Positions 8,001 to 18,589 of a stretch of 64,000 nt of DNA are shown piece after piece. The stretch is from assembly GCA_037974335.1 (NCBI GenBank), contig CM075740.1, positions 13,351,071 through 13,415,070 of the forward strand, read 5' to 3'. The position numbers and the translations under genes were made by a program. Every line of letters starts with the position of its first letter. The stretch's first letter is position 1. The stretch is from Prionace glauca. Taxonomy: Eukaryota > Chordata > Chondrichthyes > Carcharhiniformes > Carcharhinidae. Under the pieces are notes generated by a model that was given only the letters and a program-made list of their open reading frames with translations, did no database searches and was not told the DNA's origin.

Positions 8001-11000
8001 ACGGAGGAGGTGCAAACTCCACATAGACAGTGACCCGAGGCTGGAATTGAACCCTGGTCTCTGGCACTGTGAGGTGTTTACCAGGCCTAAGATGCTTAGT
8101 AGTTTATTCACCTCCTGGAGTTTCCCTTATTCATCTTCCATGCAACTCAGAACATTTGGTAATTAAATCTTTCCTCATGTTTCATGCACCCTACACTGGC
8201 ATTCTATTCTGGCTTAAGACTCTTAATGCTAAAAGTTCCATGTATCTCTGGCATTGTGGCAGCTAGAACTGAATATAATTCTTCAAGTGCAATCTGACCA
8301 GTATGTTGGAGAACCTGAGCAGAACCTCAATAATTTAACTTTCCATTGTTTTGACTATGTATCCATGCATTCTGTCAGCTTTATCAATTGCCTCATTACA
8401 CAGTTGAGACACTGGCAGTGACAAAGATGTAGAAAGTCATCATTCTATTCCATTCACATTAGGTATATCTATATATTGATCTATGCAATGTAAATTCATT
8501 TTGTATTTGCTTTCTTCTGTTAAATTAGATCAAAATCTATATCACGTTGTTGAGATTCTATCGATGTAAAGTCAATTGCAGAACTTTTCGGATGATTTGG
8601 CCAATTGCATTGAACTAAGGAAAAACCGTTTAAAGCATGCAGCCCTCTAACAGTGTTAGGCACTGACTCTCAATGGAAGTTCATATTACCTCTGTTGTAA
8701 CAGCCACTTACACCATTTCTCCAAGGTTTCCATCGATCATTTGTCAACATGATTGGAAAACCTCTTATAGGATGTTATTGATTAAACATAAGAACATAAG
8801 AAATAGGAGCAGGAGTAGGCCATCTGGCCCTTCGAGCCTGCCCCGCCATTCAATAAGATCATGGCTGATCTGTCGTGACTCAGCTCCACCTTCCCGCCCT
8901 CTCCCCATAACCCTTAATCCCCTCTCTTATCAAAAACCCATCAACCCGTTTCTTAAAAATATTTAGCGAGGCAGCCTCCACCACTTCAACGGGCAGAGAA
9001 TTCCAGAGATTCACCACCCTTTGAGTGAAGAAGTTCCTCCTCAACTCTGTTCTAAACCGCCCCCCCCTTTATCTTGAGGCTGTGCCCCCTAGTCCTACTG
9101 TCTTTTTTGAGCGGGAAGAGTCTCTCCACCTCTATCCTATCCATCCCATTCATCATCTTATATGTCTCAATGAGATCTCCCCTCATTCTTCTAAACTCTA
9201 ACGAGTACAAGCCTAGTTTATTCAGCCTCTCCTCATAGCTCAATCCCCTCAACTCCGGTATCAACCTAGTAAACCTCCTCTGCACTCCCTCCAGCGCCAA
9301 AATATCCTTGCGCAGGTGCGGCGCCCAAAACTGCACACAGTACTCCAGCTGCGGCCTCACCAATGCCCTATACAGCTGCAGCAAGACCTCCCTACTTTTA
9401 TATTCAATCGCCCTCGCTATGAAGGCCAGCATCCCATTCGCCTTCCTGACCACCTGCTGCACCTGCAAGCTGGGTTTTTGAAAGTTTGTTCTTTTCCAGT
9501 GTAGATAGAAATTGACAGAGTCGGAAACTCTCTGGGGGTTTCTTTTGTGCACCCATTGTAACTCTGGTGGGAAATTGGCAGAACCTTGGAGAACAATCAC
9601 AGCTTAAGCAGTTTGCAGTGTTTCTTTGGGGACTTGATTTGTTTCCATGCTTACGACTGGAACTCAGAAATGTCAAAGCCTAAATATTTTTTTATTCATC
9701 TTAAGGTGTTGTTTTGAAATTGGGCCCTAGTTCATCTCAAGGTGATCAGACTAAAGCCACTGTATTTTTCTTTCTTTAACTTCACAGTAAATTGACCCAG
9801 GACAACCGAGCAGAAAGTCCGCTCCCCTTACTACCCGTGCCAACCCCAGATGCAGAGACAGAGAAACTCATCAAAATGAAGGATGAAGAGGTGGGTATCT
9901 GGGAAACGCTTGCCATGTTATGTGGTTGAATAGTCTGCAACTATGAGATGTCTGGTACTGACCATCTATGTGAATGGACTCGTAAGTAAATGTTCATTTC
10001 AGTGTTGTGACTTCAGCCTTTAATCTAGTTGTTGACCATCCTTTTGCCTGATGTTTTAGAATCCTACAGTGCAGAAAGAGGCCCTTCGGCCCATCGAGTC
10101 TGCATTGAACACAATCCTACCCAGGCCCTACCCCCATATCCCTACATATTATACCCACTAATCCCTCTAACCTACACATCCCTGGACACTAAGGGGCAAT
10201 TTCTTAGCGTGGCCAATCAACCTAACCCACACATCTTTGAACTGTGGGAGGAAACCGGAGCACCCGGAGGAAACCCAAGCAGACATGAGGAGAATGTGCA
10301 AACTCCACACAGACAGTGACCCGAGCCAAGAATCGAACCCAGGATCCTGGAGCTGTGAAGCAGCAGTGCTAACCACTGTGCTACCGTGCTGCCCATAATT
10401 AGTATTGAATTGTTTCTGAAAGATCTTGTGAGAAGGCACATTGTATCACTCAGTGATTAGCATGGCAATTAACACACTCCCAATTGACAGGCGTTACCTC
10501 TTATCTGTGATCATTTTTTGAGATTTATTCATTTTCGAGACTTGGCTAATGCTAACAATGCAAATTTATTATCTATCTCAAGTCTCCCTGGGCAGGCATA
10601 GGCTTTGTATGTGTGGTTTGGCTGAATACCAAATTATAGTCATAGAAACCGTACAATGCAGAAAAAGGCCATTCAGTCCATTGAGCTTGCACCAACTACA
10701 ATCCTACCCAAGCTCTATCCCCGTACTCCCAAATATTTACCCTGCTAATCTCCCTTAAACCCGGGAGCAATTTAGCATGGCCAATCCACCTAACCAGTGG
10801 TTACGTTGTGGGAGGAATCTGGAACACTGGAGGAAACCCACGTAGACATGGGGAGAAGATACAAACTTCACACAATCACCCAAGGCCGGAATTGAACCTG
10901 GGTCCCTGGTGCCATGAGGCAGCAGTGTTAACCATTGTGTCACCGTGTTACAATCCCAGTTGATGATAAGACTGGATGGAAAGATTCTGGATGGATTCCT

Positions 11001-13617
11001 GGCTCAAAAGACTGAACTTGTACTTTTTTCATAACACATAGAGGAACAGAGTCACAGGACCACTAATTCATTTTATCAACAAGAACATTTTTACTCCTCC
11101 TCATAGCTTATCAAATACACACAGATTTTAAGATTAACATGCATTACAAAGTCTAAAACTATAACTCCTTAATACAACATCCCTTTACTACACAAGAGTG
11201 CTATAATCAAATATACTCTCCACTCTGAACCTCAATGTCTGTGGATTTCTCCTAAATGATTGTCACATGAGAGTTTTTAAACTCCACTCACAAAAAAAAC
11301 AAGCTTTTAAATATTTGTTCACAATAATGCTTTCAATTTGTGCTTTCTGTTCCAAAGTCCAGTCCCGGTTTTCCAGATTGTACTTTTAAACAAAGCTGTC
11401 CCTTTAGGATTTCATTTTCTGGACTGCTGTACAAACAGTTCATGGAATATAGAACAGTACAGGCCCTTCGGCCCTCTGTTGTGCTGAGTTATGTCCAAAC
11501 CCAAGATCAAGCTAACCCACTCCCTGTTATCCTGGTGTGCTCCATGTGCCATAAGCATAGACATGGCTCAAGGGTGGAGAAGGAAAAACACATTGTTAGG
11601 ATGGCAGTGTGGGCACGTTGGCCTGTTTCCTGTGCTGTGTTGTTCTTTGTTCTTTGTATGTGCCTATCCAATAACCGCTTGAAAGTTCCTAAAGTGTCCG
11701 ACTCCACTATCACTGCAGGCAGATTGTTCACAATTGCTTTAACTCTTGCTTCTGGACTGTATTAAGTTGGTGTCAGATGTTTGACTTACCTCTGAAGTTA
11801 GCTGTCCTGCTTTAAATCTGGTTACTGCAATTGTCTCTTTAACTTCAAACACTTTGTTTACTCTTCCTTGAACTCTTCTGAACAATAGCTTGGTCTCAAT
11901 CCTCCTAACTTCAGTCATTTTAGCATTCTTTCTGTCCAGTTCCCTAATTATCTGGACTTTAACTTGCTCATGAAGAAGCTTACATCTTTGAAATGACCTT
12001 GTCCTGGTCCAGCTTCTTCTGGCAGAGGTGGGAGAAGTTCACTTCACAGCGTCCTATATCCAACTGCAAATATCCAGCTAAAACTAAAACATTTCCCCCC
12101 CTTAATAGGGCTGCTAGTTGCTAAGCAACATCCATATGCTTATGCCTTTTATTTATTCTTCACGCTGTAGTCCTCTCGAAGCACAATAGAACTTAACCTA
12201 TCCCTGCACATACAAGCACCTTTGACCAGCATAAATCTAAGTATAGGTTTTACCCTTCCAGGCACAGAAATATTAAATTAAACCCACTTAAAACAAACCT
12301 TATTTCTAATGTTTACCAACATAAATATAAATCCCTTAAAATAAAATTGTTTTCCTAACACAAAGTATTATACTTTCGACTTGATGTCTGTATGTTGAAC
12401 TGGCATTGCAAACTGGCGGCCTGTACAGATATTCCTCAAGTTTGATTTCCAATATAATCATTAGAAATTAAAACTCGGCAGTTCCTATAATAGGTGGCCA
12501 ATTCACAATATCAGTTTTAGGTTTGGGCAGCGAGTCAAAAATCCATGCCCTCGTTTCTGAATTGACCAAGTAGCCAAACTGCTATCCACTGACGTAGAAA
12601 GGTTTCATCATGACAAGTGCCAATTTCCATAGTAAACAAATATATTTTCATGTTGTAGACTGGCAGAGTTTTATTTCACTGGTGATAGATTGGGAAATGT
12701 TGACTTGAGTGTCCTTGTACACTAGCCGCTGAACTCACGCATGCAGGTACAGCAAGCAGTCAGGAAGGCAAATGGTAGGTTGGCCTTCACTGCAAGAGGA
12801 CTGGAGTTCAGGGGCAAGGATGTCTCACTGCAGCTGCATAGGGCCTTGGTGAGATCACACCTGGAGCAGTTTTGGTCTCCTTATCTAAGAAAGGATATAC
12901 TCATCATTGGCAGCAAAGTTCTCCAGCCTGATGCCTGGAATGGCAAGATTGCCACAATAGGAGAAATTAGCTTGACTGGGCCTGTATTCACTCAAATTTA
13001 GAAGAGTGAAAGGAGATTTCATTGAAACATACACATTTCTGACAGTGTTGGACATACTGGATGCAGAGATGTAGTTTCTTCTGGCTCAGGGCCTAAAACA
13101 TGGGGTCATAGTCTCAGAATACAGTCCATTTAGGACTGAGATAAGATGTAACTTCTGCATTCAGAAGTGAACCTCTGGAATTCTGTAGCACAGAATGCTG
13201 TGGAGGCTAAGTCACTGAATATATTTAAGGAGGACATAGATGGATTTCAAAGTGTCGAAGGGTATGGGGAGAAGGTAGGGGTATGGTGTTGAGATAGAGC
13301 ATCAGCCAAGGTCATATTGAATGGTGGAGTAGGCTTGAAAGGCTGATTGGCCTACTTCTGCCCCTACTTTCTATGTAACATTTAATTAATATGTGCAGAA
13401 CTATCTGAATTATTCATGATCTAAAATATGGATGTTTAGATAAACCGGGGATGGATGACTGTTAATAGGTAAGTATTGTTCTGCAACATTCAGTAGTGTA
13501 GAGAGTATGGCTCCTGCTTGTCACTGGTAGCTGATAAGAATTTGGGCTTTCTTTCTCCAGCTGCGGAGAATGCAAGAAATGTTGCAACGAATGCAACAGC
13601 AGATGCAGGACCAGTGA
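4988..13617 (+). CDS. SEPT5: Septin 5, 3' part of gene (four last coding exons)
   Basis: Septin 5 is a filament-forming GTPase acting with other septins at membranes, notably in regulated exocytosis in neurons and platelets. The exons 4988-5084, 6441-6576, 9788-9890 and 13561-13617 join in phase and encode the last 130 residues. They carry the [13 protein letters not shown] block, the septin-unique [19 protein letters not shown] segment, [33 protein letters not shown] and the C-terminal coiled coil ending QQQMQDQ. The ending distinguishes septin 5 from the related septins 2 and 4. All visible splice sites are GT-AG. Exons for the P-loop and the rest of the G domain lie upstream of the window. 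GP1BB follows in the same orientation, as in mammals, which supports the call. Confidence 0.95.
5560..5965. repeat. Imperfect inverted repeat in SEPT5 intron
   Basis: Left arm about 5,565-5,645 (tcccacaaatgaattttaaa...) pairs with right arm about 5,885-5,965 in reverse complement (ttaaaattcatttgtggga...). About 240 bases separate the arms. The match is long and high by eye. The right arm runs into the tail of the reversed SINE at 5,945-6,293. The rest of the intron between 5,085 and 5,560 shows nothing recognisable. Confidence 0.75.
5945..6293 (-). repeat. tRNA-derived SINE, second family (antisense)
   Basis: Read on the minus strand it starts tcagggaggcaatggcttgg, has a tRNA-like B box (aggttcaaatccc, plus-strand position about 6,208-6,222), and ends in ataaacgctggcccaacca and gcccacgtccc. 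That last block is also the 3' end of the LINE fragments at 23,930-24,190 and 53,640-55,195. Confidence 0.75.
6441..6576 (+). CDS. SEPT5: SEPT5 exon with [14 protein letters not shown]
   Basis: Acceptor gttgacag ends at 6440; donor ccag|gtctgt follows 6576. Encodes [20 protein letters not shown] and onward to [10 protein letters not shown], with split codons at both ends. This is the septin-unique element and the last helix of the G domain. Confidence 0.95.
6925..7434 (-). mobile_element. CR1 LINE 3' fragment (antisense)
   Basis: Starts on the plus strand with cataagaacgtaagaaatag, the reversed CR1 tail. It runs through the ORF2 C-terminal block; the minus-strand reading contains [20 protein letters not shown] and [12 protein letters not shown]. 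It is 5'-truncated and lies in the SEPT5 intron. The stretch 7,440-7,795 after it shows nothing recognisable. Confidence 0.88.
7796..8082 (-). repeat. tRNA-derived SINE (antisense)
   Basis: Reversed main SINE family: gaatcctcacagtacag at the left (tail), then gtaggaggaaactggagcac and gtgcaaactccacatagaca, then the tRNA-like B box region (ggaattgaaccctgg). It is moderately diverged and the tRNA head is damaged. Confidence 0.8.
8095..8650 (-). mobile_element. Very decayed CR1-like LINE fragment (antisense)
   Basis: No reading frame remains, but phrases such as catgtatctctggcattgtg followed by agctagaactgaatata and gctttatcaattgcctca follow the order of antisense CR1 ORF2 text. Old and low in identity. 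Confidence 0.45.
8787..9481 (-). mobile_element. CR1 LINE 3' fragment (antisense), well preserved
   Basis: From the reversed tail (cataagaacataagaaatag) through a C-run and the ORF2 C-terminus to ctgcaagctgggtttttg, where it is 5'-truncated. The minus-strand frame reads [39 protein letters not shown] and [12 protein letters not shown]. It is nearly the same subfamily as 59,346-60,269. The remaining 9,482-9,787 has nothing recognisable. Confidence 0.9.
9788..9890 (+). CDS. SEPT5: SEPT5 exon, linker and start of C-terminal coiled coil
   Basis: Acceptor ttcacag ends at 9787; donor gaggtgggt follows 9890. One base completes Ser, then 34 codons from [20 protein letters not shown] to KLIKMKDEE. 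The proline-rich linker and DAETEKLI motif match septin 5. Confidence 0.94.
10057..10398 (-). repeat. tRNA-derived SINE (antisense), nearly complete
   Basis: Tail agaatcctacagtgcagaaa at the left, body aactgtgggaggaaaccgg, reversed B box near 10,331 (gaatcgaaccc), and head gctaaccactgtgctaccgt at the right. Lies in the last SEPT5 intron. Confidence 0.88.
10640..10952 (-). repeat. tRNA-derived SINE (antisense), diverged
   Basis: Same layout as the copy at 10,057: catagaaaccgtacaatgca, then ggaggaatctggaacactgg, then ggaattgaacctgggtccc and gttaaccattgtgtcaccg. Older, with more changes. Confidence 0.83.
11438..11735 (-). mobile_element. CR1 LINE fragment (antisense) interrupted by a SINE tail
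   Basis: Reversed CR1 text: agaacagtacaggcccttcg ... cccactccctgttatcctgg, resuming as cctatccaataaccgcttg and gtccgactccactatcactg. The break is filled by the piece at 11,551-11,657 and flanked by ATGTGCC on both sides (11,544-11,550 and 11,658-11,664). Confidence 0.8.
11551..11657 (+). repeat. SINE 3' fragment inserted in CR1, with 7-base target duplication
   Basis: Ends ggcctgtttcctgtgctgtg then ttgttctttgttctttg, the tail of the SINE family at 4,389 and 20,620. The direct repeat ATGTGCC on each side marks a retroposition event. Confidence 0.8.
12740..13378 (+). mobile_element. CR1 LINE 3' fragment, decayed
   Basis: The frame begins [20 protein letters not shown] and [20 protein letters not shown], then drifts. 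Later text (tggaattctgtagcacagaa; ggatttcaaagtgtcgaagg; attggcctacttctgccc) follows the CR1 3' end. In the SEPT5 intron just upstream of the last exon. Confidence 0.82.
13561..13617 (+). CDS. SEPT5: SEPT5 last coding exon
   Basis: Acceptor ctttctccag ends at 13560. Eighteen codons, [18 protein letters not shown], then TGA at 13615-13617. This is the short C-terminal coiled coil, rich in Met and Gln as in other vertebrate septin 5. Confidence 0.95.
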   Translation: MRRMQEMLQRMQQQMQDQ

Positions 13618-13960
13618 GTGACGGACTGACACTGAGTGAAGAACAAGTACTCACCTCTTCAGCCAAATCCAATAGGAATAAAGAAGGCTGGACAAGACAC
13701 AGGCCATGCCTCTGGGGGAAATGCACTGTACAGAATGTGTTCCGTGTTTTCTGTTATACTCTAGAGACAGCTTAAGGATGACCATGTGTCTGGCCTACTC
13801 TGTCTAGTGCCACCATATCATTTACATATCCTGCTTGTTTGTTTGGGTTTGTATTTAATATCTTGTCAGTACAATTGAAAGCCATTCAGCGACATATCTG
13901 CATTGGAATGCTTACGTGGAAAATACTCTTTACTAATAAATGTTTTCAAATTGGTCTGAC
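13618..13960 (+). terminator. SEPT5: SEPT5 3' UTR with AATAAA polyadenylation signal
   Basis: About 340 bases after the stop, without recognisable repeats, then a consensus AATAAA at 13,935-13,940 followed by a T/G-rich stretch. The transcript probably ends near 13,955-13,960. Confidence 0.65.
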
Positions 13961-14109
13961 TTTAGGTAGTGGGTTTTATTTAAAGGTGTTGGTCCATTAT
14001 TTGGTTTGTATTCCGTGACACAGGCCTGGATTTTCCTGAGCGATGTTGCTCTGGGAAAGTCCCAGAGAAATGATGAAAGTGACCATTTAAGTTTTTCCTC
14101 TTGAGTTCA

Positions 14110-14705
14110 GCCCAATCTGTTGTTGCAATTATACAGGGCCTTGGCGAGGCCACACTTGTGTGCAGTTTTGGTCTCCTTTTTAGAGGAAGGATGTTCTTGC
14201 TGCTGAGAGAGTGCAGCGGAGGTTTATCAGGCTGATTTCAGGAATGGCGGGACTGATGTATGAGGGAGAGTTTGAGTAGGTTAGGATTGTTTTCACTGGA
14301 GATCAGATAAATGAGGGGGGAATTGCCGAGAAACTTACAAAATTCTAACAGGACTAGACGGTAGATGCAGAGAGGATGTTCCCAATGGTCGGGAAGTCCA
14401 GAACCAGGGGGTCACATCTGAGGATTCAGGGTAGACCATTTAGCACCGAGATAAGGAGACATTTCTTCACCCAAAGAATGGTGAGCCTGTGGAATTCGTT
14501 ACCACAGTAAGTAATTAATGCCAAAACATTGAATGTATTCAAGAGGTGGATAGATATAGCACTTGGGGTGAATGGGATCAAAGGTTATGCTGAAAAGCAG
14601 GATTAGGCTATTGAGTTGGATGATCGGCCATGATCGTAATGAATAGCAGAGCAGGCTCGAAGGGCCAAATTGCATCATCCTGCTCTTCTATGTTTCTATG
14701 TGTCT
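14110..14705 (+). mobile_element. CR1 LINE 3' fragment, decayed
   Basis: Runs from attatacagggccttggcg through gagtgcagcggaggtttatc and acatttcttcacccaaagaa to a tail tgctcttctatgtttctatg. About 150 bases beyond the SEPT5 polyadenylation site. No continuous frame. Confidence 0.8.
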
Positions 14706-14816
14706 AAGTAATCTCCTAACAAATTTACAGTAGGAGACTGGACAAAGCACTTCCCTGGATCAGAATTAGACAAAGCTCAGGGATGGTTCAGAACTTGCCC
14801 GTGGCAAGTTCTGCCA

Positions 14817-15478
14817 AGGGTGGCACGGTAGCACAGTGGTTAGCACTGCTGCTTCACAGCTCCTGGGTTCGATTCCCAGCTCAGGTCACTGTCTCTGTGG
14901 AGTTTGCACATTCTCCTCGTGTCTGCGTTGGTTTCCTTCGGTTGCTCTGGTTCGCTCCCACAGTAAAACGTCTGACAACACCAGGTTTAAGTCCAACCGA
15001 TTTATTTGATAGTAAACTCACTAGCTTTTGGGGTTAGCCCCTTCGTCAGCTGAATGGAGAGTTCTGGCCTCAGACAGAGCATTTCAAGCACAGACAGTTT
15101 AAACTGTGCTTTATGTGCTCTGTCTGAGGCCAGAACTCTCCATTCACCTGACGAAGGGGCTAACCCCGAAAGCTTGTGAGTTTACTATCAAATAAATCAG
15201 TTGGACTTAAACCTGGTGTTGTCAGACTTTTTACTGTGTTTATCCCAGTCCAACACCAGCATCTCCACATCATTGCTCCCACAGTCCAAAGATGTGTGGG
15301 TTAGGTTGATTGGCCATGCTAAAATTGTCCCTTCCTGTCCTGAGATGCATAGGTTAGAGGGATTAGTGGGTAAATATGTAGGGATACGGGGGTAGGGTCT
15401 GGGTGGGATTGTGTTCAGTGCAGACATGATGGGCTGAATGGCCTCTTTCTGCACTGTAGGATTCTATGATTCTATGGC
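14817..15478 (+). repeat. SINE interrupted by a fold-back element
   Basis: Head tggcacggtagcacagtgg and B box ggttcgattcccagc are intact. The body breaks at gctcccacag (14,947-14,956 region) and resumes with the same gctcccacag near 15,274, so the 10-base repeat flanks the inserted palindrome. Tail: gattctatgattctatgg. Confidence 0.87.
14957..15273. repeat. Fold-back palindromic element (copy 1)
   Basis: Two arms of about 140 bases meet without a loop at 15,100/15,101 (cagtttaaactg). Left arm: gtctgacaacaccaggttta ... ccccttcgtcag. Right arm: cctgacgaaggggctaaccc ... aacctggtgttgtcagac. The right side continues into cagtccaacaccagcatctc, which the left side lacks, so the left end is shortened. 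Non-coding. The mobilising machinery is not evident. Confidence 0.85.
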
Positions 15479-15489
15479 CTGCTCCTATT

Positions 15490-16364
15490 ATTGTGCTCTG
15501 ACCAGATTGTTACTGAACCACAGTTTAGCATAAGATTGAAAATCCTTTATTTGCTGTTCAGCTTAGGTTTTATACTTTTCACTGAAAACTCTGGCAGGTC
15601 AGTGTCTATCGAGTGTTTCTTTGCTCTGCACATAATCTCTGACTCGAGTCCACTGAGATCTTTATTAAGTTAAATCAAACTTAGTGTGTTCCAGATACAA
15701 GGGCCCTGAAATTATGCAGGACTTCTCCAGATTTCACTTTAGCGGAAGGGGAAATGTTATAAATGGTTAGAAAGCTCTATTTGAATCATTTCCAAGAGGT
15801 TCTGAGGATGACCTCGCTGAAGCTACTGCAAGAGAACAATTCATATGGCGATTGCATTGGACACGCTACACAGATTACATCTCAAGAACACTTCCTATTA
15901 GATAAAAGGGCTCTAGGATGTATTACATTTATGGGAGGAACTTGCGATGAATGCAAATTCTTTAATATGAGAAGAAATCTCCATTTGTTATTTGAATTGC
16001 GTGTTAAGGCTAAAACCCACTGGAAAGTGAGACAATTGCCTTCAGTTAAGGCCTTGACTCTAGATTCAGGCTCTATGTTGCTATTAACCAGAATGCATAA
16101 CTCTTTCTGTTGGAGCATGAATGCATTGTAAAGGACAATGACTCTCCTCTGATCGAATGTATTAGTTATTGCCCTTCCCCCTCTTGCTATTGATCTTTGA
16201 TCTGAAGATTGATAATGCTGCAAATAAAGACAAGCTAATCATACTTGGAGACTCCCAAACAAGACTTGGTGCAGATCGCTAGACAGATAATGAAGGAGGG
16301 GTCATCGGAAGAACTGGTGCTGGCAGTTATTACAGCAATGGTTTCCTCTTGCTGCAGGGTTGAA
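15490..16364. other. No recognisable feature
   Basis: Unique-looking intergenic sequence. Short open frames on both strands show no familiar domain, splice pattern or repeat motif. Confidence 0.4.
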
Positions 16365-16988
16365 CATGAGATATTAATCACCAACGCGGGGGGCACGGGT
16401 AGCACAGTGGGTTAGCACTGCTGCTTCACAACTCCAGGGCCCTGGGTTCGATTCCTGGCTCGGGTCACTGTCTGTGCGGAGTTTGCACATTCTCCTCGTG
16501 TCTGCGTGGGTTTCCTCTGGGTGCTCCGGTTTCCACCCTCAGTCTAAAGAAGCGCGGGTTAGGTTGATTGGCCATGAGATATTAATCACCAACGCGGGGG
16601 GCACGGGTAGCACAGTGGGTTAGCACTGCTGCTTCACAACTCCAGGGCCCTGGGTTCGATTCCTGGCTCGGGTCACTGTCTGTGCGGAGTTTGCACATTC
16701 TCCTCGTGTCTGCGTGGGTTTCCTCTGGGTGCTCCGGTTTCCACCCTCAGTCTAAAGAAGCGCGGGTTAGGTTGATTGGCCATGAGATATTAATCACCAA
16801 CGTGGGGGGCACGGGTAGCACAGTGGGTTAGCACTGCTGCTTCACAACTCCAGGGCCCTGGGTTCGATTCCTGGCTCGGGTCACTGTCTGTCCGGAGTTT
16901 GCACATTCTCCTCGTGTCTGCGTGGGTTTCCTCTGGGTGCTCCGGTTTCCACCCTCAGTCTAAAGAAGCGCGGGTTAGGTTGATTGGC
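16365..16988 (+). repeat. Three tandem 208-base units containing a SINE 5' half
   Basis: Units at 16,365, 16,573 and 16,781, each starting catgagatattaatcacc and ending just before the next CATG. Each contains the SINE head (cacgggtagcacagtgggtt) and body as far as ggttaggttgattggc. Only a few differences separate them (for example cgcgggg versus cgtgggg). Confidence 0.95.
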
Positions 16989-17155
16989 CATGCTAAGAAA
17001 TTGCCCCTTAGTGTCTGGGGACGTGTAGGTTAGAGGGATTAGTGGGTATAATATGTAGGGATATGGGGGTAGATCCTGGGTGGGATGGTGTTTAATGCAG
17101 ACTGGATAGGTGAAAGGGTCTCTTTCTGCACTGTCAGGTTCTATGATTCTATGAA
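16398..17155 (+). repeat. SINE whose 5' half is triplicated
   Basis: The third unit passes directly into the SINE 3' half (catgctaagaaattgcccct ... tctttctgcactgtcaggtt ... ctatgattctatg). This was one SINE insertion whose first half plus flank later multiplied in tandem. Confidence 0.88.
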
Positions 17156-17489
17156 CACCGTTCTCCATCTTCTTATTCACAACAAGATGCTTTGGACGTG
17201 CCCCCTTTCCATGTAGATGACATCTAATTGATTGGGTCATCACCAAGTGGAGGGAGAGGCAAGATGTGTTTGTAATGAAAGCCATACGTGACACTAAGTA
17301 CTGGGCTGATCACAATTTCAAAGCTGAACATCAGGATGTACCCCCCAGACATTGCCAGGGCATGAAGCCCTGGAGCTGTCTCAAGACATGAATAGCTGCA
17401 AAACTTCATAGTGTTATTGACTGTGCATCAAGTTACTCAGTCAAAAACCAATTTTGTCAGCCCATACTTCAGTTAGTTTCATCATATTA

Positions 17490-18312
17490 ATCTGATTCTG
17501 TATCTCTGTGTCATTGATGAGGAGTACAGAAAAGAGAGAATCTGGTGAACTGGTGCAACAACAACAATAATCTCTCCCTCAATGTCAACAAAATGAAGGA
17601 GGTAGTCTTTGGCTTCAGGAAGCATAGTGGAGGACATGCCGCTATCTACATCAATGGGGATGAAGTGGAAATGGTTGAGAGCTTCAAATTTCTGGGTATC
17701 CAGATCATCAATAATCTCTCTTGATCCTTCAATGCTGACACTATAGTTAAGAAAGTCCACCGATGCCTCTACTTTTTTTTAGGAGGCTAAGGAAATTTGG
17801 TTTGTCTGTTGCAGCTCTCACTAACCTTTACAGGTGCACCATAGAAAGCATTCTTTCTGGTTGTATCACAGCTTGGTATGGCTACTGCTCATCTATGGCT
17901 GCCAAAATCTACAAAGGGTCATGAACGAAACCCAGTCCATCATACAAACCAGCCACTCATCTATTGACTCTGTCTACACTTCCCTCTGCCTCAGAAAAGC
18001 AGCCAGTATAGTCAAGGACCATGTGCAACCCAGACATACTCTCTTCGACCTTCTCCCATCGGGAAAAAGATATAGAAGTCTGAGGACATGTATTCAAGAA
18101 TAGCTTCTTCCCTGTTGCCATCAGGCTTTTGAATGAACCAACCATATATTAAGTTGTTTTTTCTCTATACCCTAGCTATGGCCATAACATTTTATTCTCT
18201 ACGATCTCCTTTCCTTCTCTATGTACAGTCTGTTTTGTATAGTGCTCAAGAAACAATACTTTTCACTGTATACTAATACATGTAACAATAGTAAATCAAA
18301 TCGAATCTGGAA
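17490..18312 (+). mobile_element. L2/Rex1-like LINE 3' end
   Basis: Text such as aataatctctccctcaatgt, gagagcttcaaatttctggg and ctcttcgaccttctccc encodes the end of a Jockey-group RT (NNLSLNVNK, ESFKFLGIQI). The tail is ttttcactgtatactaatac then caaatcgaatc. Same family as 34,470-36,400 and 56,440-56,695. It is broken by an indel around a T-run at about 17,773-17,780. Confidence 0.78.
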
Positions 18313-18589
18313 CTCAGTTGTTCTAACATGTTACTGATGTTACAATAAGTATTAAGCCATTTATAATGGTCACAATTATGATGGCAATCAGTTTACATTA
18401 AGCAGCCGTATATTTTAAAATTTAATGCTGACAATAGAACCCCTGTTTCATAGCTAAAGATACAGGTGAAATTCTGTTACAATTTCAACTTTACTATTAG
18501 ATTTGTGGATACAGTCTAAACTGAATCTCAAAAAACACGGGCAACTAACAGAATCATGCACTGTGGAATTGCAGTATTAAAGGTACACT

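Larger units (their letters stand above)
10960..12735. other. AT-rich intronic stretch, unclassified
   Basis: Apart from the CR1/SINE nest at 11,438-11,735 I find no coding potential. Parts such as 12,090-12,360 (gctgctagttgctaagcaac and the A-rich text after it) have the feel of an interspersed repeat, but I cannot assign a family from sequence alone. Confidence 0.3.

Noticed and set aside
10960-12735. AT-rich intron stretch considered as part of an LTR element
   Set aside because: No coding part, terminal repeat pair or primer-binding site could be recognised, so no such call is made.
4988-13617. Assignment to septin 2 or septin 4 instead of septin 5
   Set aside because: The ending RMQQQMQDQ, the proline-rich linker and the adjacent GP1BB all favour septin 5.
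13518-13775. Plus-strand frame of 85 codons overlapping the last SEPT5 exon
   Set aside because: Wrong frame relative to the septin exon, which has a matching acceptor and the expected C-terminal sequence.
16398-16988. Three regularly spaced direct repeats, considered as an array or as tRNA genes
   Set aside because: The units are SINE halves with tRNA-like promoter boxes. There are no unique spacers, and no complete tRNA cloverleaf follows.
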